Positions 23,871 through 37,100 of a DNA stretch of 64,000 nt are shown here, one piece after another. The notes beneath the pieces were generated by a model. The model did no database searches, had not been told where the DNA came from, and was given only the letters and a program-made list of their open reading frames with translations. The stretch lies in NCBI GenBank assembly GCA_958298945.1, contig OY282605.1:119532267-119596266 (forward strand). The letters run 5' to 3'. The translations under genes and the position numbers were made by a program. Source of the DNA: Atherix ibis (Eukaryota; Arthropoda; Insecta; Diptera; Athericidae). Each line of letters opens with the position of its first letter. Within the stretch, counting starts at the first letter, position 1.

Positions 23871-24525
23871 GCTCTGTCCACTTCTTGGCCGTTAATGCTT
23901 ATTTGGCATATTTAATTTGAAAAAAAAATTTTCGCTGTCATTTTTTTTTTTTACTTTGCCCAAATAGATTCATTATTGCTTCTTTCAAAACTGAAAGAAT
24001 ATTTTTCCTAATTAGTTATTAGCATTTTACGAATACTATTACCGCATACTGTGAAATATTGGATCAGTTACCGTATATCGAGAGAAGAACAAGCTTCAAT
24101 TCATGCTGACTAAAGAAGAAAAAACATTCCCAAATGATTGATGGATTATCTTTTCTAAAACGCTAAATGAATATAGAAGGGAAAAAAAACACCCAACAAA
24201 TTATGACGTAATATTGTATATAATAACGAAACGGGATGCATTAATTTTGATGTCAGAAAATAAAAATGTTTGCAATTTTGTTGTTTCTTCATGTCTGAAC
24301 GTGTTGTTTGTCGCATAAAATTCTTGTTTGCGCACACGTAATTTAGAATAAAGAATGAACAATTTTTCTCTTTCCATCAAAAAATAAACGATCATCTAAT
24401 TTTACATCTAGTTTTTATTAGAAAGGAAACAAAAAGAAATACCAAATAAGTAAAAACTTGAAATTTATTAAGTCACATTCGCCGTTTAAATTGAGAACGC
24501 GCGCAACTGTCAAAATCGTATGAAA

Positions 24526-24547
24526 ATGGCGACAAAACCTGTCAAAG
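24526..24547 (+). CDS. possible short first coding exon (copy 1)
   Basis: ATGGCG in AAAATGGCG context, with another in-frame ATG six bases earlier, encodes MATKPVK up to a donor (GTCAAAG then GTAGTT), phase 1. The identical exon occurs in copy 2. Duplication of a promoter plus first exon is one reading; the motif may equally be regulatory, because AAAATGGCG also resembles a YY1/Pho site. Confidence 0.2.
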
Positions 24548-25134
24548 GTAGTTTTTGCTTTTTTTGGATTTATTCTTTTAATTGTTCAATAAATATTTTG
24601 TATTTATTGATTAGTAATTGAATCGAATATATTGCATTTAATAAATTTCTTTTTTAATAATACTCATAAAAATGAAAAAGAAATTATCTTAAAACAGTAC
24701 AAATGTCAAAAGGATATGTGGATGAGCACAACTGTCAAAAGGTATTTCTTGTTCCAGCTGTCATATCTCTTTGATTAAAGAAAAATGAACTCGTCGATAG
24801 TATTGAGAAAATTTAATTAATAACAATTAAGAAAAAAGAAAAAAGAAAAGATCATAAATTAGAAAATATAAAAACGATAATTAACTGCACTGCCGCCTCT
24901 GACAGATGATTGATAAGATCTGATTTTGCCCTCAACTCGAAATGTGAACACTTTTATGCCGCCTTGAATAATGGGAGGTGCAAAATGGACGAATGGACGA
25001 ATCAGTTATGTTTATTGAATAATTTATTAAAAAGGAAACAAAAAGAAATACCAAATAAGTAAAAACTTGAAATTTATTAAGTCACATTCGCCGTTTGAAT
25101 TGAGAACGCGCGCAACTGTCAAAATCGTATGAAA

Positions 25135-25156
25135 ATGGCGACAAAACCTGTCAAAG
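25135..25156 (+). CDS. possible short first coding exon (copy 2)
   Basis: Second copy of the MATKPVK stretch with the same donor, 609 bases downstream of the first. If both are used, they would be alternative first exons encoding the same peptide. Confidence 0.2.
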
Positions 25157-25605
25157 GTAGTTTTTGCTTTTTTTTTTGGATTTATTCTTTTAATTGTTCA
25201 ATAAATAATTTTTATTGATTGATTAGTAATTGAATATAATAGTTTGAATATAATAAATTTCTTCTTTAATAATACTCATAAAAGTGAAAAAGAAATTAAA
25301 GAAATTATTTTAAAACCGTACAAATGTCAAAAGGATATGTGGATGAGCACAACTGTCAAAAGGTATTTCTTGTTCCAACTGTCATATCTCTTTGATTAAA
25401 GAAAAATGAACTCGTCGATAGTATTGAGAAAATTTAATTAATAACAATTAAGAAAAAAGAAAAAAGAAAAGATCATAAATTAGAAAATATAAAAACGATA
25501 ATTAACTGCACTGCCGCCTCTGACAGATGATTGATAAGATCTGATTTTGCTCTCAACTCGAAATGTGAAAACTTTTATGCCGACTTGATTAATGGGAGGC
25601 GCAAA

Positions 25606-25800
25606 ATGGACGAATGGATAATGTTTATTGAAATAATTTTTTCTTCTGTTTTCTTTGGCATAGTGCAATTACTGCAATATCTAATATTGTTGTTGTTGTT
25701 TTTGTTCGATGCAAGATTGAAAATTAGAAATTTCAAACGATGGCCATTGCGGAATAAGTTCTCTAAGATGGATATATGGGCGGTATTACTATTAAAATAA
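25606..25800 (+). CDS. hypothetical 64-residue membrane protein ORF
   Basis: The ATG is in a CAAAATGGA context. The peptide MDEWIMFIEIIFSSVFFGIV is followed by a second hydrophobic run (YLILLLLFLF), then a basic segment (KIRNFKRWPLRNKF) and ends in LLLK and TAA. This fits a one- or two-helix membrane peptide. The same ATG exists in the upstream copy at 24985, where the frame diverges after five codons because the duplication ends there. Only this copy has the full frame. Unknown family; chance is possible in AT-rich DNA. Confidence 0.33.
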   Translation: MDEWIMFIEIIFSSVFFGIVQLLQYLILLLLFLFDARLKIRNFKRWPLRNKFSKMDIWAVLLLK

Positions 25801-26589
25801 AGGCAAGATGACAACAAAATTCATGATGGTTTTCAGCTGGTGAAATAAGGCAGAACTTCATAATTGAAACGTGATCATTTAGAGAAAACATCCCATGACC
25901 GTCGCGTCAAGTATGTGCTAAATTGTTAATTATTGTCACTGAACCTGGTCGAATTTGTCTTTTTCGTATTATAAAATTCATAGATGGATGGACGGTGGTA
26001 GTGACTGACGTATAAATGACTGGAAGTGGTGACAGTTATCCGTTGCATTGAACGACCATTACCTGTCTGCCTATGTGGACATGGGCCTGTTGACAGCTCT
26101 TGTCCATCAATAGTCTAAGCGTTCACTCATCGAGACATCATTCCTCTATAAGAAAAGAAACTGCAATTGCCCCAAAACGAGAATGCCCCCAACTCCGAAC
26201 AGTCATGATTGACTGATTGATTCAGCTAATGACTGATGATGGCCCGGTATTTCTCTTATATCGATCGGAACGATTTTTTTGTTGACGGTTAGGTTTGGTG
26301 GATATGATTCCGAAAGCGCAAAATTATCATAATTATATTCATACTAGGTAAGAAGAGGTATTATCCATTCCTATTGCCTAAACACCAAACCATGACACCT
26401 TCACACCAAAAGAAACAATCTTCCAGTAGCGGTTAATTTAACGGAAAACAATGGAAAGTATTCAATATGCAACTAAACATTAATATTCAGTCAATCCATT
26501 GTTCTAAATGGCCAAAAATTTGTCTACCGTTTGTCCATCGTTCTATCCATGGAATCTGAGAATGCTAACTGTTCTCGGAACCAGGTCAG
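25801..26589. other. unique sequence
   Basis: No supported gene. A TATAAAT lies at 26011 but without an initiator at the right distance. A short ATG frame ending at a GTAAGA donor (26303-26344, start MIPKAQNYHNY) is possible but unsupported. Confidence 0.4.
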
Positions 26590-29500
26590 AATATACATTT
26601 CAATCGATCAATAACAATTCAGTGTTTATCATTAATTCAATTCTCTTCTGACTAGTTAGATGGATTCAATAATATGACGCTTATTAATAAAATTTAATAA
26701 AAATTGATTTTATTCAAAAATCTCTTCTGTTAAATTGTCTGATATTATTGAAAAATTAACTTTTAGTACATACTATAATGGTCTAAAAAAAAAGTCTACA
26801 CTAAATCAAAAAATTGAATTATTTAAATGTTGACTTAAAGATTCAATTTTTTTATAGATAAAAATAAAATAAAAAATAATTCGTATTATAAACTTTTTTT
26901 TCAGAAATAAAAAGTTTTAGTACAAAATATTATGGCATTTCCATTTTCAAACTCAATTTTAGTACAAAACCGGCACTATTTCAGAGTAAACTAAATTTAA
27001 GCTGTTCATCTACTATTAAGCCAATAGAAGAGAAATTATATTTTTCAGAAAAATCTGCAATAATCTATTTAAAAGTGGTGGACTTTAATTTTAGTACACC
27101 GTCAATAGATTATTACTAAATTAACTAAAACTACTCTCATCTTTTCTCGCTTCTTTCAATTATTTACGAAAAATTTTCTGAGTAAGCAATTTTTAAGTCG
27201 AAAAATGTGCTAAACTATGTACTAAATTTTAGAACACCTAAATTTATTAAGTGCTAAATTTCATTGCCTTCATTATTATTTAGTACTAAATGTTGGTTGG
27301 TAGTTTTTAATCATGCAGTGTATTGAATTTGGGTACATTTAAAATATTCTAGTACTAATTTTTAGTACAGTTCCAAATTAATTTTAGTACAGAATTTTTA
27401 TGACCACGAAAAATTGAATTAAAAATAATTAATTCCATTCTCTTCTGACTATTTTGATGGCTCCAATAATATGACGGTTATTAATAAAATTTAATAAAAA
27501 ATTAATTCTGTTAAATTGTCTGATATTGACAAATTAACTTTTAGTACATACTATAAGGTCTAAAAAAAAAGTCGACACTAAATCAAAAAAATGAATTATT
27601 TAAATTTTCAGATTTTACTTTGATCTCTATAAAGAGATTCAACTCTTTTATAGATGAAAATAAAATAAAAAATAATTCGTATTATGAGCTTTTTTTTAGG
27701 AATAAAAAGTTTTAGTACAAAATATTATGGCATTTCCATTTTCAAGCTTAATTTTAATACAAAACCGGCACTATTTCCGAGTAAATTACATTTAAGCTGT
27801 TCATCTACTATTAAGCCAATAGAAGAGAAATTAATTTTTTTTAGAAAAATCTGTATTAATCTATTCAAAAGGTGGACTTTAATTTTAGTACACCGTCAAT
27901 AGATTATTACTAAATTAACTAAAACTACACTCATCTTTTCTGGCTTCTTTTTATTATTTACGAAAAATTTTCTGAGTAACTAATTTTTAAGTCGAAAAAT
28001 GTTGTGCTAAACTTTGTACTAAATTTTAGAACACCTAAATTTATTAAGTACTAAATTTAATTGCATTCATTATTACTTAGTACTAAATGTTGGTCGGTAG
28101 TTTTTTAATCATGCAGTGTATTGAATTTGTGTACATTTAAAATATTCTAGTACTAATTTTTAGTACAGTACTAAATTAATTTTAGTACAAAATTTTTATG
28201 AGCATGAAAAATTGAATTAAAAATAATTAATTCAATTCTCTTCTGACTATTTTGATGGATCCAATAATATGACGGTTATTAATAAAATTTAATAAAAAAT
28301 TAATTCTGTTAAATTGTCTGATATTGAAAAATTAACTTTTAGTACATACTATAAGGTCTAAAAAAAAGTCGACACTAAATCAAAAAAATGAATTGTTTAA
28401 ATTTTCAGATTTTATTTTGATCTCTATTAAGAGATTCAACTCTTTTATAGATGAAAATAAAATAAAAAATAATTCGTATTATTAATTTTTTTTTCAGAAA
28501 TAAAAAGTTTTAGTACAAAATATTATGGCATTTCCATTTTCAAACTCAATTTTAGTACAAAACTGGCACTATTTCAGAGTAAACTAAATTTAAGCTGTTC
28601 ATCTACTATTAAGTCAATAGAAGAGAAATTATTTTTTTCAGAAAAGTCTGCAATAATCTATTTAAAAGTGGTGGACTTTAATTTTAGTACACCGTCAATA
28701 GATTATTACTAAATTAACTAAAACTACACTCATCTTTTCTGGCTTCTTTTTATTATTTACGAACAATTTTCTGAGTAAGTAATTTTTAAGTCGAAAAATA
28801 TTGTGCTAAACTTTGTACTAAATTTTAGAACACCTTAATTTATTAAGTTCTAAATTTAATTGCATTCATTATTATTCAGTACTAAATGTTGGTAGTTTTT
28901 TCATCATGCAGTGTATTGAATTTGTGTACATTTAAAATATTCTAGTACTAATTTTTAGTACAGTTCTAAATTAATTTTAGTACGAAATTTTTATGAGCAC
29001 AAAAAATTGAATTCAAAATAATTAATTCAATTCTCTTCTGACTATTTTGATGGATCCAATAATATGACGCTTATTAATAAAATTTAATAAAAAATCAATT
29101 CTGTTAAATTGTCTGATATTGAAAAATTAACTTTTAGTACATACTATAAGGTCTAAAAAAAAGTCGACACTAAATCAAAAAAATGAATTGTTTAAATTTT
29201 CAGATTTTATTTTGATCTCTATAAAGAGATTCAACTCTTTTATAGATGAAAATAAAATAAAAAATAATTCGTATTATTAATTTTTTTTTCAGAAATAAAA
29301 AGTTTTAGTACAAAATATTATGGCATTTCCATTTTCAAACTCAATTTTAGTACAAAACCGGCACTATTTCAGAGTAAACTAAATTTAAGCTGTTCATCTA
29401 CTATTAAGTCAATAGAAGAGAAATTATTTTTTTCAGAAAAGTTTGCAATAATCTATTTAAAAGTGGTGGACTTTAATTTTAGTACACCGTCAATAGATTA

Positions 29501-30600
29501 TTACTAAATTAACTAAAACTACACTCATCTTTTCTGGCTTCTTTTTATTATTTACGAACAATTTTCTGAGTAAGTAATTTTTAAGTCGAAAAATATTGTG
29601 CTAAACTTTGTACTAAATTTTAGAACACCTTAATTTATTAAGTTCTAAATTTAATTGCATTCATTATTATTCAGTACTAAATGTTGGTAGTTTTTTCATC
29701 ATGCAGTGTATTGAATTTGTGTACATTTAAAATATTCTAGTACTAATTTTTAGTACAGTTCTAAATTAATTTTAGTACGAAATTTTTATGAGCACAAAAA
29801 ATTGAATTCAAAATAATTAATTCAATTCTCTTCTGACTATTTTGATGGATCCAATAATATGACGCTTATTAATAAAATTTAATAAAAAATCAATTCTGTT
29901 AAATTGTCTGATATTGAAAAATTAACTTTTAGTACATACTATAAGGTCTAAAAAAAAAGTCGACACTAAATCAAAAAATTGAATTATTTAAATTTTGATT
30001 TAAAGATTCAACTCTTTAATAGATCAAAATAAAATAAAAAATAATTCGTATTATGACCTTTTATTTTTAGGAATAAAAAGTTTTAGTACAAAATATTATG
30101 GCATTTCCATTTTCAAGCTTAATTTTAGTACAAAACCGGCACGATTTCCGAGTAAATTACATTTAAGCTGTTTATCTACTATTAAGCCAATAGAAGAGAA
30201 ACTATATTTTTCAGAAAAATCTGCAATAATCTATTTAAAAGTGGTGGACTTTAATTTTAGTACACCGTCAATAGATTATTACTACATTATTGTAACTAAA
30301 ACTACTCTTATCTTTTCTGGCTTCTTTTTATTATTTACGAACAATTTTCTGAGTAAGTAATTTTTAAGTCGAAAAATATTGTGCTAAACTTTGTACTAAA
30401 TTTTAGAACACCTAAATTTATTAAGTACTAAATTTAATTGCATTCATTATTATTTAGTACTAAATGTTGGTCGGTAGTTTTTAATCATGCAGTGTAGTAA
30501 ATTTGTGTTCATTTAAAATATTCTAGTACTAATTTTTAGTACAGTTCCAAATTAATCTCAGTACAGAATTTTTATGAGCACGAAAAATTGAATTAAAATA
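26590..30600. repeat. five tandem copies of a 795-798-bp unit
   Basis: The anchor TTCTCTTCTGAC recurs at about 26640, 27438, 28236, 29031 and 29826, giving units of 798, 798, 795 and 795 bases plus a last copy that decays near 30600. Copies 3 and 4 are almost identical. Each unit is rich in TTTTAGTAC motifs and contains GTACAAAATATTATGGCATTT and TTTAAAATATTCTAGTACTAA. It also carries a conserved dyad: AATAATCTATT pairs with AATAGATTATT (27059-27069 and 27104-27114 in copy 1), enclosing a GGTG/CACC inner pair. No frame stays open through the unit. Confidence 0.97.
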
Positions 30601-31270
30601 TGAATTTAGTACCACAAAAAAAAATTGATTAACATTTTTGGTCAATTCTGCTTTTAGTACTAATAATTTTTTAAACTCTCACCTTGGTCCAAAAAAAAAA
30701 AAATGTAAATGATAAACACTTAAATCTTTTTTTTATAAAAGTCGACAAAAAATCTTATTAGAAAAATAAAACAAAAAAACAAATCAATTTTCCGATGGAA
30801 ACTCTTAACAAAATAATTCAGTTCATCTTATCGCCGTTTGTTTCGTTTTTTTCTTCTCCTAATATTTTCGCCCAGTTAATAGATCACTATGCTAGTGTGT
30901 CGAGAAAATTCTGATAAGCTAATCAAACGTCGTAATAATAATGAGAAATGCGGAACTAAATAATAGCAAGTGTGTGATGATGTTGAGGCCATTGCGCAGA
31001 TAGAATTACGAACTATAGCACACTGACTCTCTAGAGTCTAGGCTAAACAGAATTATTCTTCTCAGCCTAATTGATTACATTCACCAATACGAATACGGTT
31101 ACTGACTGATTTTTTGTAGGCCTCAATCGAGCACCATTGATTTTATTCTACCACTAAAACGTATATTGTCCATGCAATTTATTGATTATCTGCTAATTTC
31201 CACCACTCCACTTGTTTTATTACGCACATTTCACTGATAATGCATTTTATTCAATTATTATTTACAATTT
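30601..31270. other. unique AT-rich sequence
   Basis: The first 70 bases still hold AGTAC motifs; the rest is unique. No gene is supported. Confidence 0.4.
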
Positions 31271-31271
31271 A

Positions 31272-31469
31272 CTATTGAACTAATTTTAATATTGCATTTT
31301 CTCGATTGCAACGCAGGAAAATGTGGCCGATGTGATCGTTGGGAAAAAATGGCAACGCTGTGTTATTATTTTTCGTTTGGTTTTGTACGATTGGTGCAAA
31401 TAAAATGGCGTCCATTTTGTAGCATTTCTTTTGGTTTTCAACAATTATTGTAATTAAATATTTTAACAT
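31272..31469 (-). CDS. hypothetical minus-strand ORF, alternative plus-strand exon
   Basis: A minus-strand ATG in a perfect CAAAATGGA context (codon 19 of a longer frame) opens MDAILFAPIVQNQTKNNNTA and continues FFPNDHIGHIFLRCNREN to a TAG. On the plus strand the same DNA follows a good acceptor (CTCGATTGCAACGCAG) and reads ENVADVIVGKKWQRC to a TAA. Only one, or neither, can be real. The family is unknown on either strand. Confidence 0.22.
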   Translation of the reverse strand: MLKYLITIIVENQKKCYKMDAILFAPIVQNQTKNNNTALPFFPNDHIGHIFLRCNRENAILKLVQ

Positions 31470-33155
31470 AATTAAAAAAAAAACAATTAGTAAAAATACT
31501 CGGACTCAAAAATTAAACTAATTCGTTTTATAGTCGATAATGCAGTGGCTTTCAATTTTTTAATTATGTCAGATTGAAAAAAAAATGGCGACCTCGTTGC
31601 TTACAAGTGAGTAGTGGTGAGCTATTAAAATTTATGTAGGAAAAAAAAAGAAGATTTCTTTAAGTTAATTAATTTTATATAATTAATGTGAATAATTATA
31701 TTAATCATATTTTTTTTAATTACACACATTTATTATAAGAGAGTGGCAATAAAATTTTAAAATACAGTAGCCAGTTTCGGTTTGCTTTATAATTTGATTT
31801 TCCATAACCTTTATTTTTGCAAACAAAATTTGTAAAAGTCTAAAAACTGTTAAAGAAAAATACAAAATTAAAAGAAAAAGGAAAATAAGACGAATCGTCC
31901 ATTACTTAGTAAGAGTCCAAAATCACGAAACTAACTAGCGTGAGCTGCACGCATGATAAATGACAGCTTAACCTGATTAAATTGTAACACGAAAATGACA
32001 AGCGCAACCGCAGCTCTATACGTTATGCACTTGTCGGAAAACTTAAATATTTTTTTTGTGATTTTTTTTTTTAAACAGTTCACAGTCAGTACAACAACAA
32101 AAATTATTTTTATTTTTGCCGTTTTTGTGTTTTACTTTAATTTGTCAACCATTTTTTTTTTATATTATGCCATCATGTCTATTAAAAAAAAAGGTATTTT
32201 TCCGCTCTTTTTTGAAAAGTTATTTTTTTTCTGTTTAGAAAATGAAATTGAGAAAAACTGCAGTTAATCATTACAACAAAAAAAAAAACAGCAAAAAAAA
32301 CAATCGATATTTTAAAAAGCCCGCCATATCTTGTTCCAGCGACAAAATCAAATCTGAACAGGAACCGGATTTTAAATGGCGGAGGGAAGACTCCAAAGAG
32401 AAGAGAATTAATCATATTTGTAGGTATATACACATATGCATCTGCACATATGCCCCCATACCTCACCTAGGCTGGCATATTGAATTTGTGATAATTTATT
32501 ACTTAATCGATACTTTGATATGCCATCTATAAATATGCTCAATACCAATTACAACCTGATTAGATCGATCAATCGTATTCGTTTAATTGAATATGCATAC
32601 ATGAAAATGATATGGAAGTTCGTTGTTTTTTGTTGTTGTGTTGTACGCATTAAAAAAAAGGTGATACCAAAAGCAGAATGTGAAAAAATTATACGTGCAG
32701 GTATGCCTGCCTACCAACTTATGTAAAATGCGAATTTTTATCCATTTTCTTCTTTTATTTCTGACCTAGTAAAAAATTGTAATTATTTTAATTATTTAAT
32801 AAGAAATTTTTTGCACTTATTCCACTTGAACGGGTCTTGATTTGAGGGCTAATTAATTTGATATTTTCCATTACATGTAATGAAGGTCCTTTTAACTTTA
32901 ACCGGCGTAAAGGCATCTATTTACTATAAGATAAGCTGTACAAAACCTCGATGATCTGCTATTTTTATGGTGACCTACTCTTCTCCTGATAATCTACTCT
33001 AACTTGTGTGGTCATATTGTTTATATGTCACCATTTCTTAAAGTATCAAGAAATCGCAAGGTTATTTTAAATTCAGTAATTAAAATTTCCAGTTTAAAAT
33101 TCACTTATTGATATACCATACTTAAAACAAAAAATAATTCTGAAACCGTGGTCTA
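31470..33155. other. AT-rich sequence with weak ORF candidates
   Basis: At about 31585 an AAAATGGCGACC start runs to a donor (ACAA then GTGAGT), encoding only MATSLLT. Plus-strand ATG frames at 32242-32529 (SDKIKSEQEPDFKWRRED inside) and 32520-32723 (KKKVIPKAECEKIIRAG, next to a GTATGC donor) are possible exons without partners. The frame at 31995-32267 is mostly poly-T derived. Confidence 0.3.
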
Positions 33156-34510
33156 CTTTTCTCAGTACTAAAATAGATTTTTTCCCATAATTAACGAACA
33201 TTTTTTGTGTAGAGAATTTTTAGTACTAAACTCTAAGGAGCTCTAATACTAATTTTGCCTTTAATACTTTACTCAGACAAGTTAAAAGAGTTTTTCTATC
33301 TTAAACTTAAATGTAGTCGAATTTTTAAAGGTAATATTTTTAGTACTAAACCTCAAAATTTTTTAGTACTAAATTTTTTGGTTTAATAATTTCTTTTTGA
33401 ATTTTAAAATAAATCAGAGTCATTAATAATTTTTAGTACTAAACCTCAAAAAATTTTAGTACCAAATTTTTAGTACTGCACTCCAACGAGTCGATAAAGG
33501 TCTGTTTTAAATTTGCTCTCCTCAATAAATGATCAAAAAGGTAAATTTTTTTAGTACTAACCCTCAATTCACAATAATTTTTTTTAAATCTAGATTTTTT
33601 AGTACAGGGACTAATAAGCCTTTACTCTATATTTTAAAGAATTTTAGAACTATGATATTTTTTTAAATCTACTCTCTTTGGACTAGATTTAGCATTTTTT
33701 TCATGTTTATCTTAAATTTTTAAAGTCCAAAGTTTTTAGTATTAAATTTGTTTAGTACTAAATCTAAATGGCGATTTCGTTGACTATAAAATACTTTTTT
33801 TTATGATATTGATTTTGTTTGGATTAAAACGGTTTTTGCCAGATTTTATTGATAATATATTGAAATTTTTAAAATTTCGATATTTTAGTACAGAAATTAA
33901 TCAAATTTAGCACTGAACCTATTAAGTTTATAATCTACTTTTTTCGAACTAAATTAAGATTCTTTTTTAATGTGCAACTAAAACTTTTAAAGTTAAAAAT
34001 ATGAAGAATAAGTTTTTTTAGTACTAAACCTTAATTTTTTTTAGTACTAAAATTTGTTTATACGAATTTTTTGAAGTAAATGGTAAATCAGAGTTTTTTG
34101 ATGTTCAACTCAAATTTAGATCTACACTTTATTTGTACAAGAAGTGCATAGTTATTTTTTAGAACTGAATTCTTAAGAATTTTATAATCTAGCATTTTCA
34201 AACACAATCAAGGGATTTTCTGCTTAAACAAGCCTTTTAAAATTAGTTTTTTGCATTTTAAATTTTTAGTACTACACTTCAACATTTTATATCATAAATT
34301 TTAATATTAACTCTTTTTCGAACTTAATTAAAATTAAATAGTAGAATGCTATTTTTTTTAGTACACCAACCGTTTACGTGTAATACTTACTCTTTTTAAT
34401 ATTAAATTGGAAACATTTTAAAAAAATTAGGCTCAATTTCTTATAGATTTAGTTTTAGTACTTAACATATTATTGGTACTAAATTTGTTTAAACTTATAA
34501 TAAGTACTAA
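33156..34510. repeat. dispersed TTTTTAGTACTAAA motifs
   Basis: About two dozen AGTAC motifs, many as TTTTTAGTACTAAA, occur in AT-rich DNA without a fixed period. It resembles the neighbouring AGTAC arrays but is too diverged, or never was tandem. Confidence 0.75.
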
Positions 34511-35217
34511 AAAGAGAATCGGAAGCAGGAGAGTATTGTGGATTTTTACAGAGGCCAGATGGGTATTTATCATTAAGAATATGAATACTTTTAAATCGTT
34601 GCTGATAAAATAGACCAAATTCGACTTTACAACTTCCGTTAATATTTCATTAACAACATAAAAAATATGAAATAAACCTGATTATTCGATTATGAAATTT
34701 ATTAACCAATAATTATTTTATAATTGATTCCATATAAAATCAATCACATTCGAGATTAAAAGGCCACAAAAACTATTTCATTTAACAAAAAGACAAACTT
34801 GACAATTTCTACGTTTCATAACTAATTCGAAAAGAAATCGAAATAAATAAATTTATTATCTACAATTTTTAATATTAAATCAAAAAAAATAATTCTCATT
34901 TCAATTAATATTTCTTCACTGTCAAGAAATTAGTTTTTCTTTGGTGTTTTTTAAATTATATTCGAATAGGAACATTTTATTTTCGTATTGCACTAATTTA
35001 AATTTTATCACTTTTGAGCTTTTATTAATTATTACTGATCTTAAAATTGCAATTTATTAACCCATCAAATCGAATATTTGCAATCTCCTTTTTGGTTTGT
35101 TCTTTTATGTTTTTCTTCTTCTTCATTTTGTTTGCTACGCGAGTATAATGAATATTATTGCACTTCTCAATAGTAAAACGATTAATAATCAATTAGTATT
35201 AAAAATATGCTAGAAAT
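34511..35217. other. AT-rich non-coding stretch
   Basis: No gene-like signal. It would be the 3' flank of the minus-strand exon ending at 35218. Confidence 0.45.
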
Positions 35218-35335
35218 TTATGAGGTTTTTATGTAAAATAAATTATAGAAATTTACTGCATTCAATATTGAAGACAGGATATTCGATTGGTCGGTCAGTT
35301 CATGTTGATTGGCTTCTCTCATAGTTTTGCTCAGT
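35218..35335 (-). CDS. downstream exon of a minus-strand gene
   Basis: A very strong acceptor (TTTATTTCAATTCTGCTCCAG on the minus strand) precedes the exon. One base completes a split codon, then 38 codons follow, LSKTMREANQHELTDQSNIL and then SSILNA, to a TAA. The phase is exactly what the exon at 37101-37318 requires: AG joined to A gives Arg. A donor (GCA then GTAAAT) at 35256 could end the exon earlier, in which case the gene continues leftward. The part before that donor has the better coding character. Unknown family. Confidence 0.5.
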
Positions 35336-37100
35336 CTGGAGCAGAATTGAAATAAAAAGAAAATTACAAACGAACTTGGCCATAATTATTACAACTACGA
35401 GTAGTATTGCTGCTAATAGTAATAATAATAATAATCATAAAAATATTAATGGCTATGCTTGTGAATATGCTGCAGATGATGACGTTGAAAGCGACGATGT
35501 TTAAGTGAAAAATATTCGAAATAAATGTTGAAATGAGTGCAGAAAAACGTGTTCAACATGCAACAGGTTGAAACTGTACTCGATATTTCATAGTCGTTTG
35601 TATGTATTTAGTCCCAAATTAATGTCTTCATTATTGTTTTTGCTCGCAGTGCTTAATGTGATCAAGTTTTAGTTTTGTTCTTCTTCTTTTTGCTATGGTG
35701 AAATTGATTTTTGAAATTTCCCTTTAATTTTATTCATAATTAAAATTGCATTAAAACTAAATTCATACTCACTTACCAACTTTGTTGGAAAGAAAGTTTC
35801 AACATTAAAAAAAATTTTTATATATTGGAAGAAAAACCGTGAAAAAATCAAAGTCTCGCAATCTGTTGTAGCCAATCTAAGAGCATAAACTGCGCAAACA
35901 TGATCATCATCTGTTAACTCTGGCGCTTATCAATAATTTTTTTTTTAACGGTCTCTCATTTTTCTTTTGTAATAATCTCTTTTGATAAGAAAAAAAAACA
36001 GCGTGCAAGTCGTCATCATCACACGACCACCATTAATGTTTTAATTATTCGCAACACATTAACTTAATGGAGAAGCTCATAAGCGAGTGTTCCGAATAAT
36101 ATACGAATTATTACAATTGCGCATACATTACATTATCAGACGGGAAAAAATGGCCCAGACTAATGATGGAAATTTGTTTCTGTCTAATTAGGAAATCAGA
36201 AAGTTGTGTACGCGTCGGCAAAGTATCGTCTTGTCGGTGTACAACTAACAATGAACACGCAGCGCCCTCAGTCGTCGATGAGCGGAAACAAACACTGCTG
36301 ATATGCCGGCGGGAATGGTGTGGTGTGTATTTGGCAGTTTTTATGGGATCCCTTTTTTGATTTTCATCACATTTTCACGATTAGTTTTAATATTATCCGC
36401 TTTCAATGTTACCGCCATCTTAGTGCAGTTTAATGTATAAAATTCAACGTTTAGTCTGTAGGTGATCTTGAAAACTTGAATTCGGACAAATTTAAATGAA
36501 TTGCAGTCAGTTTTCAGTTGACGCCATAACAAATTATCGGCAATTTACGTTGACAAATGTCACGCGGTTTACATATAAGTCTTTCTCCCTGTCATTAGTC
36601 GTTACGCTGTGTAGATAAACAAAGTACAATGGCGGCTATCACACCATCCTGACAGCAATCAATTTTCAACTAATTTGGAATTTCCTCACCGGAATGCACT
36701 TGCCTAACCGCAGCTAATTGCTATTGTTTCTTTTGCTTCTTTATTTCCAGTGTTGGTTTTTCTTATCATTCCTCATTAATTTCTTTTTCTGAATTCATTT
36801 TCGCTTTCCTCCTCCCCCCCCCCCCCCCTCTCTCTTTGCCAATGCACAAGTGACCAGAATTTTTTCCCCGATGCACTTCTATCTAGCCGACGGTATAAAT
36901 GCACATGTTATGCAGGAATAATAATAAAAAAATTGTAAACATAATAAAATCCAAAATGTGCATGCGAAATTGTTTTCGCACAATTCGAAACCATTAACAA
37001 GTCGACACATTACTTTCTAATATAATTTATAAAAGTCGCTTTGTGTAATTTTTATTTTCTATTTTCTGTTTATGCGTTCATTTGGAGTTCGTCTAATTAC
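35336..37100. other. intron of the minus-strand gene, with a GC-richer patch
   Basis: This lies between the two phase-matched minus-strand exons. The patch 36160-36360 is less AT-rich and open on both strands. A minus-strand ATGGCGG start near 36410 (MAVTLKADNIKTNRENV) and a plus-strand ATGGCGG near 36631 are unsupported. A 15-base C run lies at 36814-36828. TATAAAT at 36894 has no initiator. Confidence 0.35.

Larger units (their letters stand above)
24416..25640. repeat. 609-bp tandem duplication
   Basis: Copy 1 (about 24416-25024) and copy 2 (about 25025-25640) are nearly identical from GGAAACAAAAAGAAATACC through CAAAATGGACGAATGGA. The offset is exactly 609 bases at several anchors (24425 and 25034; 24520 and 25129). 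Each copy has several TGTCAAA or TGTCATA motifs and an ATG-to-donor stretch. Copy 2 runs on into unique sequence; copy 1 breaks off after GACGAATGGA. Confidence 0.95.

Noticed and set aside
26005..26110. TATAAAT at 26011 as a promoter
   Set aside because: No initiator at the right distance, and the first ATG downstream gives only ten codons.
31995..32267. 90-residue ORF with apparent membrane helices
   Set aside because: Most hydrophobic residues come from poly-T runs; only the first 18 codons look ordinary and there is no splice or promoter support.
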